Assembly: GCA_964460905.1 (NCBI GenBank)
Contig: CAYWRM010000006.1
Location: 1-64,000 of the forward strand
Reading direction: 5' to 3'
DNA: 64,000 bases
Source: GCA-002708315 sp964460905
GTDB taxonomy: Bacteria; Bacteroidota; Bacteroidia; Bacteroidales; F082
This document shows, in pieces, positions 44,533 to 53,020 of this stretch. How positions within the stretch are numbered: position 1 is the stretch's first letter; every line of letters starts with the position of its first letter. The position numbers and the translations under genes were made by a program. The notes beneath the pieces are model-generated. The model did not search any database. It had not been told where the DNA came from and saw nothing but the letters and a program-made list of their open reading frames with translations.

Positions 44533-45522
44533 TTATAGGCTATCTTTAGTGTTAGTATTGTCATTTTCTTCAATATGTGTATGCTCAGCTACTTTTTTTG
44601 TTTCATTAACAAAATCGGTAGAATGCGTTAGCCCCAAATCATTTTCCAAGGATGTGGGAACTGCTTTCGCAAACTTAACCAAATCCGATAAGTTAAGCAC
44701 ACTCTCCATCTTAGACATAGCATCTTTATTTATATCAAGCTCATGTAATTTGGAAATAATCTCATAGCTGGTCATCTCCGGGGCATCAAAATCATATCTG
44801 TTTACCATGTATTCTCTAACGATATCGGTAAGCTTGGAGTAGTATTTTTTAAGATGACCGGTTTGCCAAACTTTAGCTAATCGTAACTCTTCAAGCTTGT
44901 TAATTGCCACCACATGAGCTGGCAAAACCGGCTTGGGCTTTCTTTTAAAAATCGGTTGACGTTTTTTTCTCTTTACAATGTAGTAGATTATTAGTGCTAT
45001 AAATAATATGGCAGCAATGCCGGTAAGTATCCACGGTAGCAATTCCTTAAAAGTATATGGCTCACTTATTGGGCCTGCCAAAGGTTTAAATGCTTGTGTT
45101 GTATCTACTTCAGGAACATATACTTGTAAAAAAAGCATGCCTGTTGATGTTGTATAGATATTACTATCTCTAACGTGCCTAAACTTAAAATTAGTGGGAG
45201 GTATTTCGAAATAACCTGAATCAAACGAAGTGATAACAAACTGCTGTTTCATTGAAATGCCAACATCTGTATAAGCTGTATCCAGTTTTCCTGAACTAAT
45301 AATTTCAATATTCGAAGTAATGGTATCAATCAACAACGGCCACTCTACAATTATACTTTCAGGAACTGTTATTCCAATCTCATAATTTACCTGATCACCA
45401 ATCATAATCGCATTCGAGTCGAGTGATGACCATGCTTCAGTTTGCTGTGCAGTTATTACACTACCAAACAAAAGAGCTAAAATTAATAACAATATTTTAT
45501 TTTGACTTTTCATTTTATTCAT
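44533..45522 (-). CDS. Small BatD-like membrane protein of the Bat operon
   Basis: 329 residues from the ATG at 45522 (ATG at 45513 is also possible, and the frame starts further up only with a TTG). A signal peptide (about 1-25) is followed by a periplasmic beta domain (about 27-160), one transmembrane helix (about 171-192, LLPWILTGIAAILFIALIIY), a basic patch and a cytoplasmic helical part (about 215-310, TDIVREYMVNRYDFDAPEMT). The layout is that of DUF4381- or BatD-related proteins found between the DUF58 and batA genes in Bacteroidota. The role is unknown beyond the locus. Confidence 0.72.
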   Translation of the reverse strand: MNKMKSQNKILLLILALLFGSVITAQQTEAWSSLDSNAIMIGDQVNYEIGITVPESIIVEWPLLIDTITSNIEIISSGKLDTAYTDVGISMKQQFVITSFDSGYFEIPPTNFKFRHVRDSNIYTTSTGMLFLQVYVPEVDTTQAFKPLAGPISEPYTFKELLPWILTGIAAILFIALIIYYIVKRKKRQPIFKRKPKPVLPAHVVAINKLEELRLAKVWQTGHLKKYYSKLTDIVREYMVNRYDFDAPEMTSYEIISKLHELDINKDAMSKMESVLNLSDLVKFAKAVPTSLENDLGLTHSTDFVNETKKVAEHTHIEENDNTNTKDSL

Positions 45523-45523
45523 A

Positions 45524-45551
45524 ATTATCAATAATAAATTATCAATAATAA
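45524..45551. repeat. Perfect 14-bp tandem duplication in the Bat operon
   Basis: ATTATCAATAATAA occurs twice head to tail (45524-45537 and 45538-45551) in the 35-base gap between the DUF58 gene and the next one. It is probably a recent slippage event. Confidence 0.7.
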
Positions 45552-45557
45552 ATTCTT

Positions 45558-46433
45558 CTACTTTCTCGCCTCGCGTTTCTTAAACAAATTCATCAGAGGT
45601 TTAACATAATCTTTACCTGTATATACTTTTACCATATCAACCCCAAAACGAGCAAACATATTATCCAAGTATGATGACTTTGAAGCAATTTGGCGGGCAT
45701 AATGTTTTCTAACTTTGGAGCTGGACGTATCAATCCACATTGTCTTGCCAGTTTCTGCATCTAACATCCTCACCATTCCAACATTCGGAATTTCTTTTTC
45801 ACGTTCATCGTTAACCCTGATTGCTATAAGGTCGTGTTTATAATTAGCTATCTGAATTGCTTTATCAAAGCCTTCATCCATAAAGTCGGAAATAAGAAAT
45901 ACTGTAGATTTCTTTTTAATGGCATTAGTAAGATAACGTAAGGCTTCTGCGATATTTGTGCCCTTATTTTCAGCTTTAAAATCAATTAACTCTCTTATTA
46001 TTCTTAATATATGAGACGATCCTTTTTTGGGTGGAATAAATTTTTCGATTTTATCGCTAAAAAATATTACGCCCACTTTATCATTATTCTGAATTGCAGA
46101 AAATGAAAGAACAGCTGCTATTTCGGTTACTACATCCTGCTTAAGTTGATTTTGGGTCCCAAAATTATTTGACCCGGAAACATCGATGACTAATATTACT
46201 GTTAATTCGCGCTCTTCTTCAAATATTTTTACAAAAGGATGATTAAATCTGGCTGTAACGTTCCAGTCGATACTTCTGATATCATCACCAAACTGATATT
46301 CTCTAACCTCGCTGAAAGCCATTCCTCTTCCCTTGAATACACTATGGTATTCACCTGAAAATATCTGATTTGACAATCCCCTTGTCTTTATTTCAATTTT
46401 CCTTACTTTTTTAAAGATTTCCTGTGCGTTCAT
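45558..46433 (-). CDS. DUF58 domain protein of the Bat/MoxR locus
   Basis: 291 residues. The DUF58 motif EVREYQFGDDIRSIDWNVTAR is at about 42-62, followed by a VWA-like fold with LVIDVSGSNNFGT (MIDAS-like DxSxS) and TVFLISDFMDEGFD. It usually works with a MoxR ATPase encoded alongside, possibly in maturation of enzymes or complexes. Here the MoxR gene is separated from it by a 628-base stretch with a four-helix-bundle gene and repeats. It has no membrane segment, so it is cytosolic. It is co-directional with the whole Bat set. Confidence 0.9.
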   Translation of the reverse strand: MNAQEIFKKVRKIEIKTRGLSNQIFSGEYHSVFKGRGMAFSEVREYQFGDDIRSIDWNVTARFNHPFVKIFEEERELTVILVIDVSGSNNFGTQNQLKQDVVTEIAAVLSFSAIQNNDKVGVIFFSDKIEKFIPPKKGSSHILRIIRELIDFKAENKGTNIAEALRYLTNAIKKKSTVFLISDFMDEGFDKAIQIANYKHDLIAIRVNDEREKEIPNVGMVRMLDAETGKTMWIDTSSSKVRKHYARQIASKSSYLDNMFARFGVDMVKVYTGKDYVKPLMNLFKKREARK

Positions 46434-46446
46434 GTCTTTTTATAAT

Positions 46447-46530
46447 CAGTATTCAGTTAACAGTCGGCAGTCTACAGTTAACAGTCAGCAGTCTACAGTC
46501 GGCATTCAACAGTCTACAGTACATAGTCTG
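46447..46530. repeat. CAGTCGGCAGT-type tandem tract, left flank of the S23 gene
   Basis: Units of seven to eight bases such as AACAGTCGGCAGT, CTACAGT, AACAGTCAGCAGT and CTACAGTCGG follow each other. The tract at 46996-47053 on the other side of the gene is its inverted complement. Confidence 0.75.
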
Positions 46531-46565
46531 GTACGTGAAGACTGCTGACTTCAGACTTCTTTTTC

Positions 46566-46931
46566 TTAACTAAATTTTTCAGGGTTTATTAACATATAAT
46601 TTAAAAGTTTTCCAATTTCACTTGATTTATTATTATAGTCATCAAATAGTTCTTTTGAAACATAATTGCATGACAGAGCAAAATCTAACCACACTTGAGT
46701 TTCAGTATTCTCCATATCAGCATCTGAGATTTTACTTATAAAATGTGCCGGATATCTTCTCTTTCGATAGCCTTCTCCTATGTTGGAGCAAACTGACCTT
46801 GAAGAATTCCTAATTTGAGAACTTAATCCATATTTTTCTTCAGAAGGAAATGATTTAATGAGTTCAAAAATTTCCATCGCCAAAGAGAAACCTTTTTGAT
46901 AAACCAATAAACTTCTAAATCCTGATGCCAT
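46566..46931 (-). CDS. Four-helix-bundle protein (S23 / 23S rRNA intervening-sequence family)
   Basis: 121 residues. LLVYQKGFSLAMEIFELIKS, EEKYGLSSQIRNSSRSVCSN and the IGEGYRKRR block are the signature of the small four-helix-bundle family first seen in 23S rRNA intervening sequences. Its role is unknown; members form pentamers and are very common in Bacteroidota. Here it is an extra gene inside the moxR-DUF58 stretch of the Bat locus, flanked on both sides by tandem tracts that are inverted relative to one another. This suggests insertion as a unit. The reading frame is intact. Confidence 0.9.
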   Translation of the reverse strand: MASGFRSLLVYQKGFSLAMEIFELIKSFPSEEKYGLSSQIRNSSRSVCSNIGEGYRKRRYPAHFISKISDADMENTETQVWLDFALSCNYVSKELFDDYNNKSSEIGKLLNYMLINPEKFS

Positions 46932-46995
46932 CCTTATTTTAATTTATGTTTAAATAATCTATACAAGCTAAAATTATATAATTTCATTAATCAAT

Positions 46996-47053
46996 CGCCA
47001 ACTGCCGACTGCCGACTATTGACTGCCGACTGCCAACTGCCAACTGTAGACTA
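46996..47053. repeat. ACTGCCGACTG-type tandem tract, right flank of the S23 gene
   Basis: Units GCCAACT, GCCGACT, GCCGACT, ATTGACT, GCCGACT, GCCAACT, GCCAACT and GTAGACT run in sequence, the complement of the left-flank units. It ends nine bases before the moxR stop codon. Confidence 0.75.
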
Positions 47054-47061
47054 CCATCTAC

Positions 47062-48054
47062 CTAAGGTACTTCAACGGAGTTAAGTATTTCGTTAATTAT
47101 ATCTTCGCTGGTAATATTTTCTGCTTCAGCTTCGTAAGTTAACCCGATTCTATGGCGCATAACATCATGGGCTACTGCACGAATATCTTCTGGAATAACA
47201 TACCCTCGTTTGCGTAAAAAAGCAAGAGCTTTTGAGGCCAGAGCCAGGTTAATACTTGCCCTTGGAGAAGCTCCGTATTGAATCATGTTCGTGAAGTTAC
47301 TTAGTCGGTAATCAGCGGGATACCTAGAGGCAAAAACAATATCGGTGATGTAGTTTTCAATTTTTTCATCAAGATATATTTCACGAACAAGCTCTCTTGC
47401 GCTGAGTATATCAGCAGTTTTAAGTATTGTATTAGTTTTCGATTGCGTGTTTGTAATATTTTGACGCAGAATTAGTTTTTCTTCTTCCTTTTTGGGATAG
47501 TTGATTACAACTTTTAGCATAAAACGGTCAACTTGTGCCTCTGGCAAAGGGTATGTTCCTTCTTGTTCAATTGGATTTTGAGTGGCCATAACCAAAAATG
47601 GTTCTTCAAGTTTATACGTAGTATCCCCAATTGTTACTTGTCGTTCCTGCATTGCTTCGAGCAAAGCACTTTGTACCTTGGCTGGTGATCTGTTAATTTC
47701 ATCAGCAAGAATAAAATTAGCAAATATGGGACCCTTTCTTATCATAAACTCTTCCTTTTTTTGACTATAGATCATTGTTCCTATTAAGTCGGCAGGAAGT
47801 AAATCAGGTGTAAATTGTATACGACTGAATTTTGCATCGATAATATTGGCAAGAGAGTTAATTGCTAAGGTTTTTGCTAATCCGGGCACACCTTCCAATA
47901 GTATATGTCCGTTTGCAAGTAAGCCAATCATTAACCTCTCGGTCATATGTTTTTGTCCGATAATCACCTTGTTCATTTCCAAGTGTATCAAGTCGGTAAA
48001 TTGGCTTTCACGTTGGATTTTTTCGTTTAGTTCCTTAATATTTGTTTCTACCAT
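47062..48054 (-). CDS. moxR: MoxR family AAA+ ATPase
   Basis: 330 residues from the ATG at 48054; the open frame begins nine codons earlier with TTG. Walker A is LLEGVPGLAKTLAINSLA, Walker B FILADEINRSPAKVQSALLE, followed by ATQNPIEQEGTYPLPEAQVDRF with sensor 1 and the arginine finger region. The C-terminal lid (about 230-325) is typical of the MoxR branch. These ATPases act as chaperones with VWA proteins; here DUF58, BatA and BatB are the likely partners. A TATTTTTG -7 element lies upstream, so this is the first gene of the Bat set. Confidence 0.95.
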   Translation of the reverse strand: MVETNIKELNEKIQRESQFTDLIHLEMNKVIIGQKHMTERLMIGLLANGHILLEGVPGLAKTLAINSLANIIDAKFSRIQFTPDLLPADLIGTMIYSQKKEEFMIRKGPIFANFILADEINRSPAKVQSALLEAMQERQVTIGDTTYKLEEPFLVMATQNPIEQEGTYPLPEAQVDRFMLKVVINYPKKEEEKLILRQNITNTQSKTNTILKTADILSARELVREIYLDEKIENYITDIVFASRYPADYRLSNFTNMIQYGASPRASINLALASKALAFLRKRGYVIPEDIRAVAHDVMRHRIGLTYEAEAENITSEDIINEILNSVEVP

Positions 48055-48078
48055 TTTTAAATGATTATTTGTACGGTA

Positions 48079-48086
48079 CAAAAATA
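48079..48086 (-). promoter_or_regulatory. Putative -7 promoter element for moxR and the Bat locus
   Basis: TATTTTTG on the minus strand matches TAnnTTTG and lies 24 bases before the ATG at 48054. No TTG occurs at the expected -33 distance. Confidence 0.35.
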
Positions 48087-48146
48087 TTAAATTGATCTTT
48101 TGGATCGTGTTAATAATTGTTAAAGGACATATGACTTGACACTAGT

Positions 48147-48293
48147 TTTGCGGCAGGGATTGAAGTGATAGCTTGTTGAAGTGGCAGCTGATATTTTTGT
48201 TGGCTGGCAGCGGCTGACGCAGGAAGCCCATGTACAGTTTACAAAAATACAGCTGGCATGAAATAACTATAAACGTAAAGCCCGGCTGCCGCC
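48147..48293. repeat. Dispersed structured repeat, copy 2
   Basis: About 147 bases aligned with 5143-5290. Here GCGGCAG at the left end pairs perfectly with CTGCCGC at the right end, and an inner CAGCTG pairs with CAGCTG where copy 1 has CAACTG and CAGTTG. The shared GGCT / AGCC helix is kept. It lies between moxR and ald, upstream of moxR and downstream of ald. Confidence 0.7.
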
Positions 48294-48336
48294 AAAAATA
48301 AAAATAAAAAAAAGTAACCTTGATTATAAATAAGTA

Positions 48337-49560
48337 CTATCGGAAAGCAGCCATTAGTAACTCCAGATCCTGCGCGGGAATTCCGAACATACTGCCAATA
48401 TAATTATTAGTGAGAGTTCCATTATATATGTAAACCCCTTTTCGGAAACCAATATCCTGTTTAAGCATTCGTTCGATGCCTCCATATTCAGAAATACGCA
48501 TAAGCATTGGCGTAAGGATATTACTCAAAGATGAAGATGCCGTATTAGGCACACAGGATGCAATATTTGGAACGCAATAATGTGTTACCCCGTGTGTTGT
48601 GTAAACAGGATTATCGTGAGATGTTACTTTGGAAGTTTCGAAACACCCACCCTGATCAATACTTACATCTATAATTATTGAACCTGATTGCATGTTACGT
48701 ACCATTTCTTCACTTATGAGACATGGTGATACACCGTTTGATGTAAATTTGGCAGAAATAACGACGTCGGCCTGTTTTAATGCAGTTTTTAAGGAATTTG
48801 ATTGTAGTGTTGCTGTTGGTATACTATATCTCAGTTTGTTTTGAATACTGCGTAATTTGTAAACAGAATTATCAAATATTTTTACAGAAGCACCCATGCC
48901 AAGGGCTGTACGTGCAGCATACTCGGCAACGGTTCCAGCTCCAATTATAACTACTTCTGCAGGACTGACTCCCGGAAATCCACCCAGCAGCTTACCTTTA
49001 CCGGATTCGATGTTCATAAGCTGTTGCGATGCAATTAGCACTGCAGTATTTCCAACTATTTCGCTCATTGATTTCATAACCGGTAATGAACCCGATTTGT
49101 CTTGAATATATTCGTAGGCAATTGCAATTGATTTTTGCGACATTAGCCTATTGAAGAAACCTTTTTTGGAGTTTGGCAAGAATAATGAAGAAAACAGGAC
49201 TTTGTATTTTCCCATCATCTCAAGTTCATGCTCAGTGGGAGGCGCTACTTTTAATATAATATCACTTTGGTATGCTTCCTGGTAAGTGCTTACAATATTT
49301 GCGCCGGCACTTGCATATTGCTCATTACTAAAGTTTGCCCCTTCTCCGGCCCCATCTTCTACAAGTACTTTTTGACCGCTATCAACAAGTTGTTGAACGG
49401 CTTCAGGTACAAGAGAAATTCGGTTTTCATTATCAGATGATTCTTTAGGCAGACCAATAACGATCTTACTTTTTTGCGGAACAGATTCCAACATCTCTTC
49501 CTGAGGCATCAGTTGATCAATATTGGTTAATTTAAGGAAACCTTTACTCTCGTCGTTCAT
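48337..49560 (-). CDS. ald: Alanine dehydrogenase
   Basis: 407 residues. KIVIGLPKESSDNENRISLVPE is the substrate-domain start shared by alanine dehydrogenase and transhydrogenase alpha; VVIIGAGTVAEYAARTALGMGA binds NAD; ALKQADVVISAKF and IIDVSIDQGGCFETSKVTSH complete the pattern. It reversibly converts alanine to pyruvate and ammonia. The N-terminus is about 30 residues longer than in Bacillus Ald, as in other Bacteroidota. The start overlaps the end of tsaE by 17 bases, so translation is coupled within porX-tsaE-ald. Confidence 0.92.
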   Translation of the reverse strand: MNDESKGFLKLTNIDQLMPQEEMLESVPQKSKIVIGLPKESSDNENRISLVPEAVQQLVDSGQKVLVEDGAGEGANFSNEQYASAGANIVSTYQEAYQSDIILKVAPPTEHELEMMGKYKVLFSSLFLPNSKKGFFNRLMSQKSIAIAYEYIQDKSGSLPVMKSMSEIVGNTAVLIASQQLMNIESGKGKLLGGFPGVSPAEVVIIGAGTVAEYAARTALGMGASVKIFDNSVYKLRSIQNKLRYSIPTATLQSNSLKTALKQADVVISAKFTSNGVSPCLISEEMVRNMQSGSIIIDVSIDQGGCFETSKVTSHDNPVYTTHGVTHYCVPNIASCVPNTASSSLSNILTPMLMRISEYGGIERMLKQDIGFRKGVYIYNGTLTNNYIGSMFGIPAQDLELLMAAFR

Positions 49561-49981
49561 TATTTTTTGAATAACTAATTATCCGTTTACCACCATCTTC
49601 TTCTTCAATTGATATGTATACGTATAAATCGGGTAAAAGTTCCAATACTAGTTCGGGCCATTCAATAAAACAATAATTATCACTATAAAAATATTCTTCG
49701 TAACCAATATCGAAAACCTCTTCAATTTTCTTAATTCTATAAAAATCAAAGTGGTAAACAGGTTGGTTGTTTTCATTACTATATTCATTTACCAATGAAA
49801 AAGTAGGACTTGTTACTATTTCTTCAACACCTAACTCTTCACAAAATGCTTTTATGAGCGTTGTTTTTCCTGCGCCCATCTTACCATTAAAAGCAAAAAT
49901 ATTTTGATCAGACATATGGGTAAGAATGGAATGTGCAACATTTCTTAGTTCACTGATGTTTGAAACTGAAATGGTATTCAT
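49544..49981 (-). CDS. tsaE: tRNA threonylcarbamoyladenosine biosynthesis ATPase TsaE
   Basis: 145 residues. The P-loop FNGKMGAGKTTLIKAFCEELG, SPTFSLVNEY and FIEWPELVLELLPD are the family signature. With TsaB and TsaD it makes the universal t6A modification at position 37 of tRNAs that read ANN codons. It is cytosolic. It overlaps porX by one base upstream and ald by 17 bases downstream, so three functionally unlike genes form one tight operon. The length is normal for TsaE. Confidence 0.95.
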   Translation of the reverse strand: MNTISVSNISELRNVAHSILTHMSDQNIFAFNGKMGAGKTTLIKAFCEELGVEEIVTSPTFSLVNEYSNENNQPVYHFDFYRIKKIEEVFDIGYEEYFYSDNYCFIEWPELVLELLPDLYVYISIEEEDGGKRIISYSKNNERRE

Positions 49982-51534
49982 TATTTTGATGTAAGAGTAA
50001 TTATAGGTATTAATATTTCTTCCATTGAGATTCCACCATGCTGGAAAGTGTTTCGGTAGTAATTTGCGTAGTAATTATATTTGTTTGGATATACAAAGAA
50101 GTCGGTTCCTCTGGTAAAAACCCACCTGCTACTTATATTATATTTTGGTAGATAATAATCTTCAGGTTCTGCAATCTCAAATACTTCTTTCGCTTTGTAA
50201 TTAAGACTTCTGCCATATTTGTACCTCAGGTTAGTATTTACGCTTTTATCGCCTACAATCTTAACGGGATCGGTTACTTTTACCGAACCATGATCGGTAG
50301 TGATAAGTATTGTTACATCTTTATTGGAAAGATATTTTATAATATCAAATAGCGATGAGTGTTCAAACCACGATAACATTAATGATCTGTATGCAGCCTC
50401 ATCATCAGCTAGTTCGCGTATAATTTCCATTTCTGTCCTGGCATGCGACAGCATATCTACAAAATTGTAAACTATAACATTGAAGTCTGTGGTCATTAAG
50501 TTTGATATATTCTCATATAATTTACGACCTGCATTTAGGTTTAATATTTTATTATATGATAAGGATGTTTTTCTTCCATAACGCTTAAACTGCTCTTTTA
50601 ACAATTCAAATTCATATTTATTTTTTGTTCCTTCTTCGTGTTCATCAACCCAATATTGTCTGTAGTGTTTTCTTATTTCATTTGGCATAAGCCCTGAAAA
50701 AATTGCATTACGTGCATATTGTGTAGTTGTGGGCAATATGCTATAGAAAATACTATCATCTTCAACTCGATAGTAATGCTCAATTAACGGTTGAATTGTT
50801 TTCCACTGATCATATCGCAGATTATCGATAAGCAACATAAATACTTTCTTTCCTTTATCAAGTAACGGAAAAGCTGTTTCTTTAATTAAAGTATGCGAAA
50901 GTAATGGCTTATCATCAGAATCGCCATCCAACCAATCTTTGTAGTTGTTTTCGTAATGCCTTGCAAAAGAGTTGTTTGCCTCTTGTTTTTGCATATTCAA
51001 CACTTCTACAATTCCTTTATCATCACTTTTTTCAAGATCACTTTCATATCTAATAAGATCTTTATAAACATCAATCCACTCATTTGAATTGAGCCTGTCG
51101 CTAATTCGCATACCAAGTTCACGAAATTGTTGCTGATAAGTCATGGTAGCTTTTTCGCCTGCTAGTTTCCTGTTTTCCAGATTTCGCTTAAGCGATAATA
51201 AAATTTGACTTGGTTTTACCGGTTTTATAAGATAGTCAGCAATATTTGATCCTATTGCATCTTCCATTATCGATTCTTCTTCACTTTTTGTAATCATAAC
51301 AACCGGAATATTTGCCGAGTGTTTTTTTATTTTCTCGAGAGCTTCAATTCCACTAATTCCCGGCATCTGTTCATCTAAAAATATAATGTCATAATGATTT
51401 TCCATAACCATTTCAACAGCTTCATCACCACTTACAACTGCATCAACTATGTATCCTTTACCTTCAAGATACATAATATGCGGTTTCAACATCTCTATCT
51501 CATCATCAGCCCATAATATTCTTATACTACCCAT
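49981..51534 (-). CDS. porX: PorX: response regulator fused to a PglZ domain, T9SS control
   Basis: 517 residues. An N-terminal receiver domain (about 4-118, RILWADDEIEML...) with phosphoacceptor D54 in IIFLDEQMPG, a helical middle part (about 130-205) and a C-terminal PglZ / alkaline-phosphatase-like domain (about 210-517) with FMLLIDNLRYDQWKTI and ILITTDHGSVKVTDP, which hold zinc-binding residues. This is the architecture of PorX, which controls type IX secretion and whose PglZ domain acts on cyclic and linear oligonucleotides in other species. The partner kinase PorY is not in this window. It fits with T9SS cargo such as the protease at 115-1968. Confidence 0.95.
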   Translation of the reverse strand: MGSIRILWADDEIEMLKPHIMYLEGKGYIVDAVVSGDEAVEMVMENHYDIIFLDEQMPGISGIEALEKIKKHSANIPVVMITKSEEESIMEDAIGSNIADYLIKPVKPSQILLSLKRNLENRKLAGEKATMTYQQQFRELGMRISDRLNSNEWIDVYKDLIRYESDLEKSDDKGIVEVLNMQKQEANNSFARHYENNYKDWLDGDSDDKPLLSHTLIKETAFPLLDKGKKVFMLLIDNLRYDQWKTIQPLIEHYYRVEDDSIFYSILPTTTQYARNAIFSGLMPNEIRKHYRQYWVDEHEEGTKNKYEFELLKEQFKRYGRKTSLSYNKILNLNAGRKLYENISNLMTTDFNVIVYNFVDMLSHARTEMEIIRELADDEAAYRSLMLSWFEHSSLFDIIKYLSNKDVTILITTDHGSVKVTDPVKIVGDKSVNTNLRYKYGRSLNYKAKEVFEIAEPEDYYLPKYNISSRWVFTRGTDFFVYPNKYNYYANYYRNTFQHGGISMEEILIPIITLTSK

Positions 51535-51652
51535 ATCCCTGTTATTATTTTAAATCAGTTAATTTTGTATTTTGTTTTCTATATTCTATAATGAAAAACT
51601 GCAGTGTTTATTGTGCTGGCAAAAACTACTTATTACAAAATTAACTTATTTT

Positions 51653-52903
51653 ATGAGAGATATGAAGATGAATAAGCGAAAAATATTTAACGATCCTGTA
51701 TATGGTTTTGTGACTGTGCCAGATGAATTAATTTTTGATTTGATTGAGCACCAGTGTTTTCAGCGATTAAGAAGGGTAAAACAATTGGGATTGACCCATC
51801 TTGTTTATCCCGGGGCTTTGCATACTCGATTTCAGCATTCACTAGGAGCAATGCATCTTATGACTAGGGCAATAAGTGAGCTCAGGTTTAAGGGGCATAA
51901 TATTACGGAAGAAGAAGCTCTTGGTGTAAATATTGCAATGTTATTGCATGATATAGGTCATGGCCCTTATTCACATGCACTTGAACACTCAATTGTTGAT
52001 GGTATAAGCCACGAAGAGATATCAAGAATATTCATGAATCAGCTTAATGAAAAATTTCAGGGGAAGCTTGATATTGCTATTAGCATATTTAACGGTGATT
52101 ATAAAAAGAAGTTTTTGCACAAATTAGTTTCCGGACAATTTGATATGGACAGACTTGACTATCTGAAACGCGATAGCTTTTTTACAGGAGTATCAGAAGG
52201 TATTGTAAACTATGAACGATTACTATCTATGCTTAATGTAGTTGATGATGATATAGCTATTGAAGCAAAAGGAATATATTCGGTTGAAAAATTTATAACT
52301 GCACGCCGATTAATGTACTGGCAGGTTTATTTGCACAAAACAGTACTTGCTGCTGAATATACAATCATGAATATTCTGCGTAGAGCTAAGCAATTACGTT
52401 TACAGGGGATAGAACTGTTCGCAACCCCGGCTTTCGACTTTTTTTTAAGAAATAAAATAACACTTGACGAGTTTGAAAATAATGATGAAGTAATAGAAAA
52501 TTTCTCAAAACTTGATGATTACGATATTTTTACTTCTTTGAAAGTCTGGGCATTACATTCAGATCCTATACTCTCATCTCTTAGCTCTAGTATTGTAAAT
52601 AGAAAACTACCCAGAATTGAGCTTCAGAATGAACCATTTGACGATGATTACATTATAAGTATTCGAAAGCAAACTATGGATAAACTAAAATTGAATGAAG
52701 ATGAAGTTGATTATTTTGTAATATCTGATAAAACATCAAACTATACATATAAAATTGGTAGTGACAAAATCGGGATTCTATACAAATCAGGAAAGGTTGT
52801 TGATATTGCAGAAGCTTCCGACCAGTTAAATATTAAATTATTATCGAAACCTACTACCAAGTATTTTTTATGTTATCCGAAGAAGGTTACAGTAGAACCT
52901 TGA
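51653..52903 (+). CDS. HD domain phosphohydrolase
   Basis: 416 residues from the ATG at 51653; the open frame begins 27 codons upstream with TTG and reads unlike a protein N-terminus. Other ATGs at 51662 and 51668 are possible. The HD metal residues are in THTRFQHSLGAMHL, LLHDIGHGPYSHALEHS and FDMDRLDYLKRDS, the SAMHD1/dGTPase-like spacing. It probably hydrolyses a nucleotide triphosphate or related phosphomonoester; the substrate is unknown. It is divergent from porX. A TAATTTTG -7 element (51560-51567) precedes it and would give a leader of about 80 bases. Confidence 0.88.
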   Translation: MRDMKMNKRKIFNDPVYGFVTVPDELIFDLIEHQCFQRLRRVKQLGLTHLVYPGALHTRFQHSLGAMHLMTRAISELRFKGHNITEEEALGVNIAMLLHDIGHGPYSHALEHSIVDGISHEEISRIFMNQLNEKFQGKLDIAISIFNGDYKKKFLHKLVSGQFDMDRLDYLKRDSFFTGVSEGIVNYERLLSMLNVVDDDIAIEAKGIYSVEKFITARRLMYWQVYLHKTVLAAEYTIMNILRRAKQLRLQGIELFATPAFDFFLRNKITLDEFENNDEVIENFSKLDDYDIFTSLKVWALHSDPILSSLSSSIVNRKLPRIELQNEPFDDDYIISIRKQTMDKLKLNEDEVDYFVISDKTSNYTYKIGSDKIGILYKSGKVVDIAEASDQLNIKLLSKPTTKYFLCYPKKVTVEP

Positions 52904-52920
52904 AATAATGGACACTCCTT

Positions 52921-52967
52921 GAATATCGAATGTCGAACACTGAATTTTGAATGTTGAAATTGAATTA
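52921..52967. repeat. Degenerate heptamer tract after the HD gene
   Basis: Units GAATATC, GAATGTC, GAACACT, GAATTTT, GAATGTT, GAAATT and GAATTATG follow one another. The unit resembles the tract at 7838-7905. Confidence 0.55.
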
Positions 52968-52975
52968 TGATTTTT

Positions 52976-53015
52976 AAAAAAAATAGGGGGTCACCATTTA
53001 TGTTAGACAACCCCC
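52976..53015 (-). terminator. Rho-independent terminator after the S74 surface protein gene
   Basis: On the minus strand, AGGGGG-type and CCCCCT-type arms (plus strand 52986-52991 and 53010-53015) pair around an 18-base loop and are followed by a run of eight T. Two weaker hairpins (ACCAAAA/TTTTGGT and CCATAT/ATATGG) lie between it and the stop codon. Confidence 0.6.
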
Positions 53016-53020
53016 TGTGA

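Noticed and set aside
46447..47053. Possible CRISPR array around the S23 gene
   Set aside because: The units are seven to eight bases, degenerate and without spacers, and no cas gene is present.
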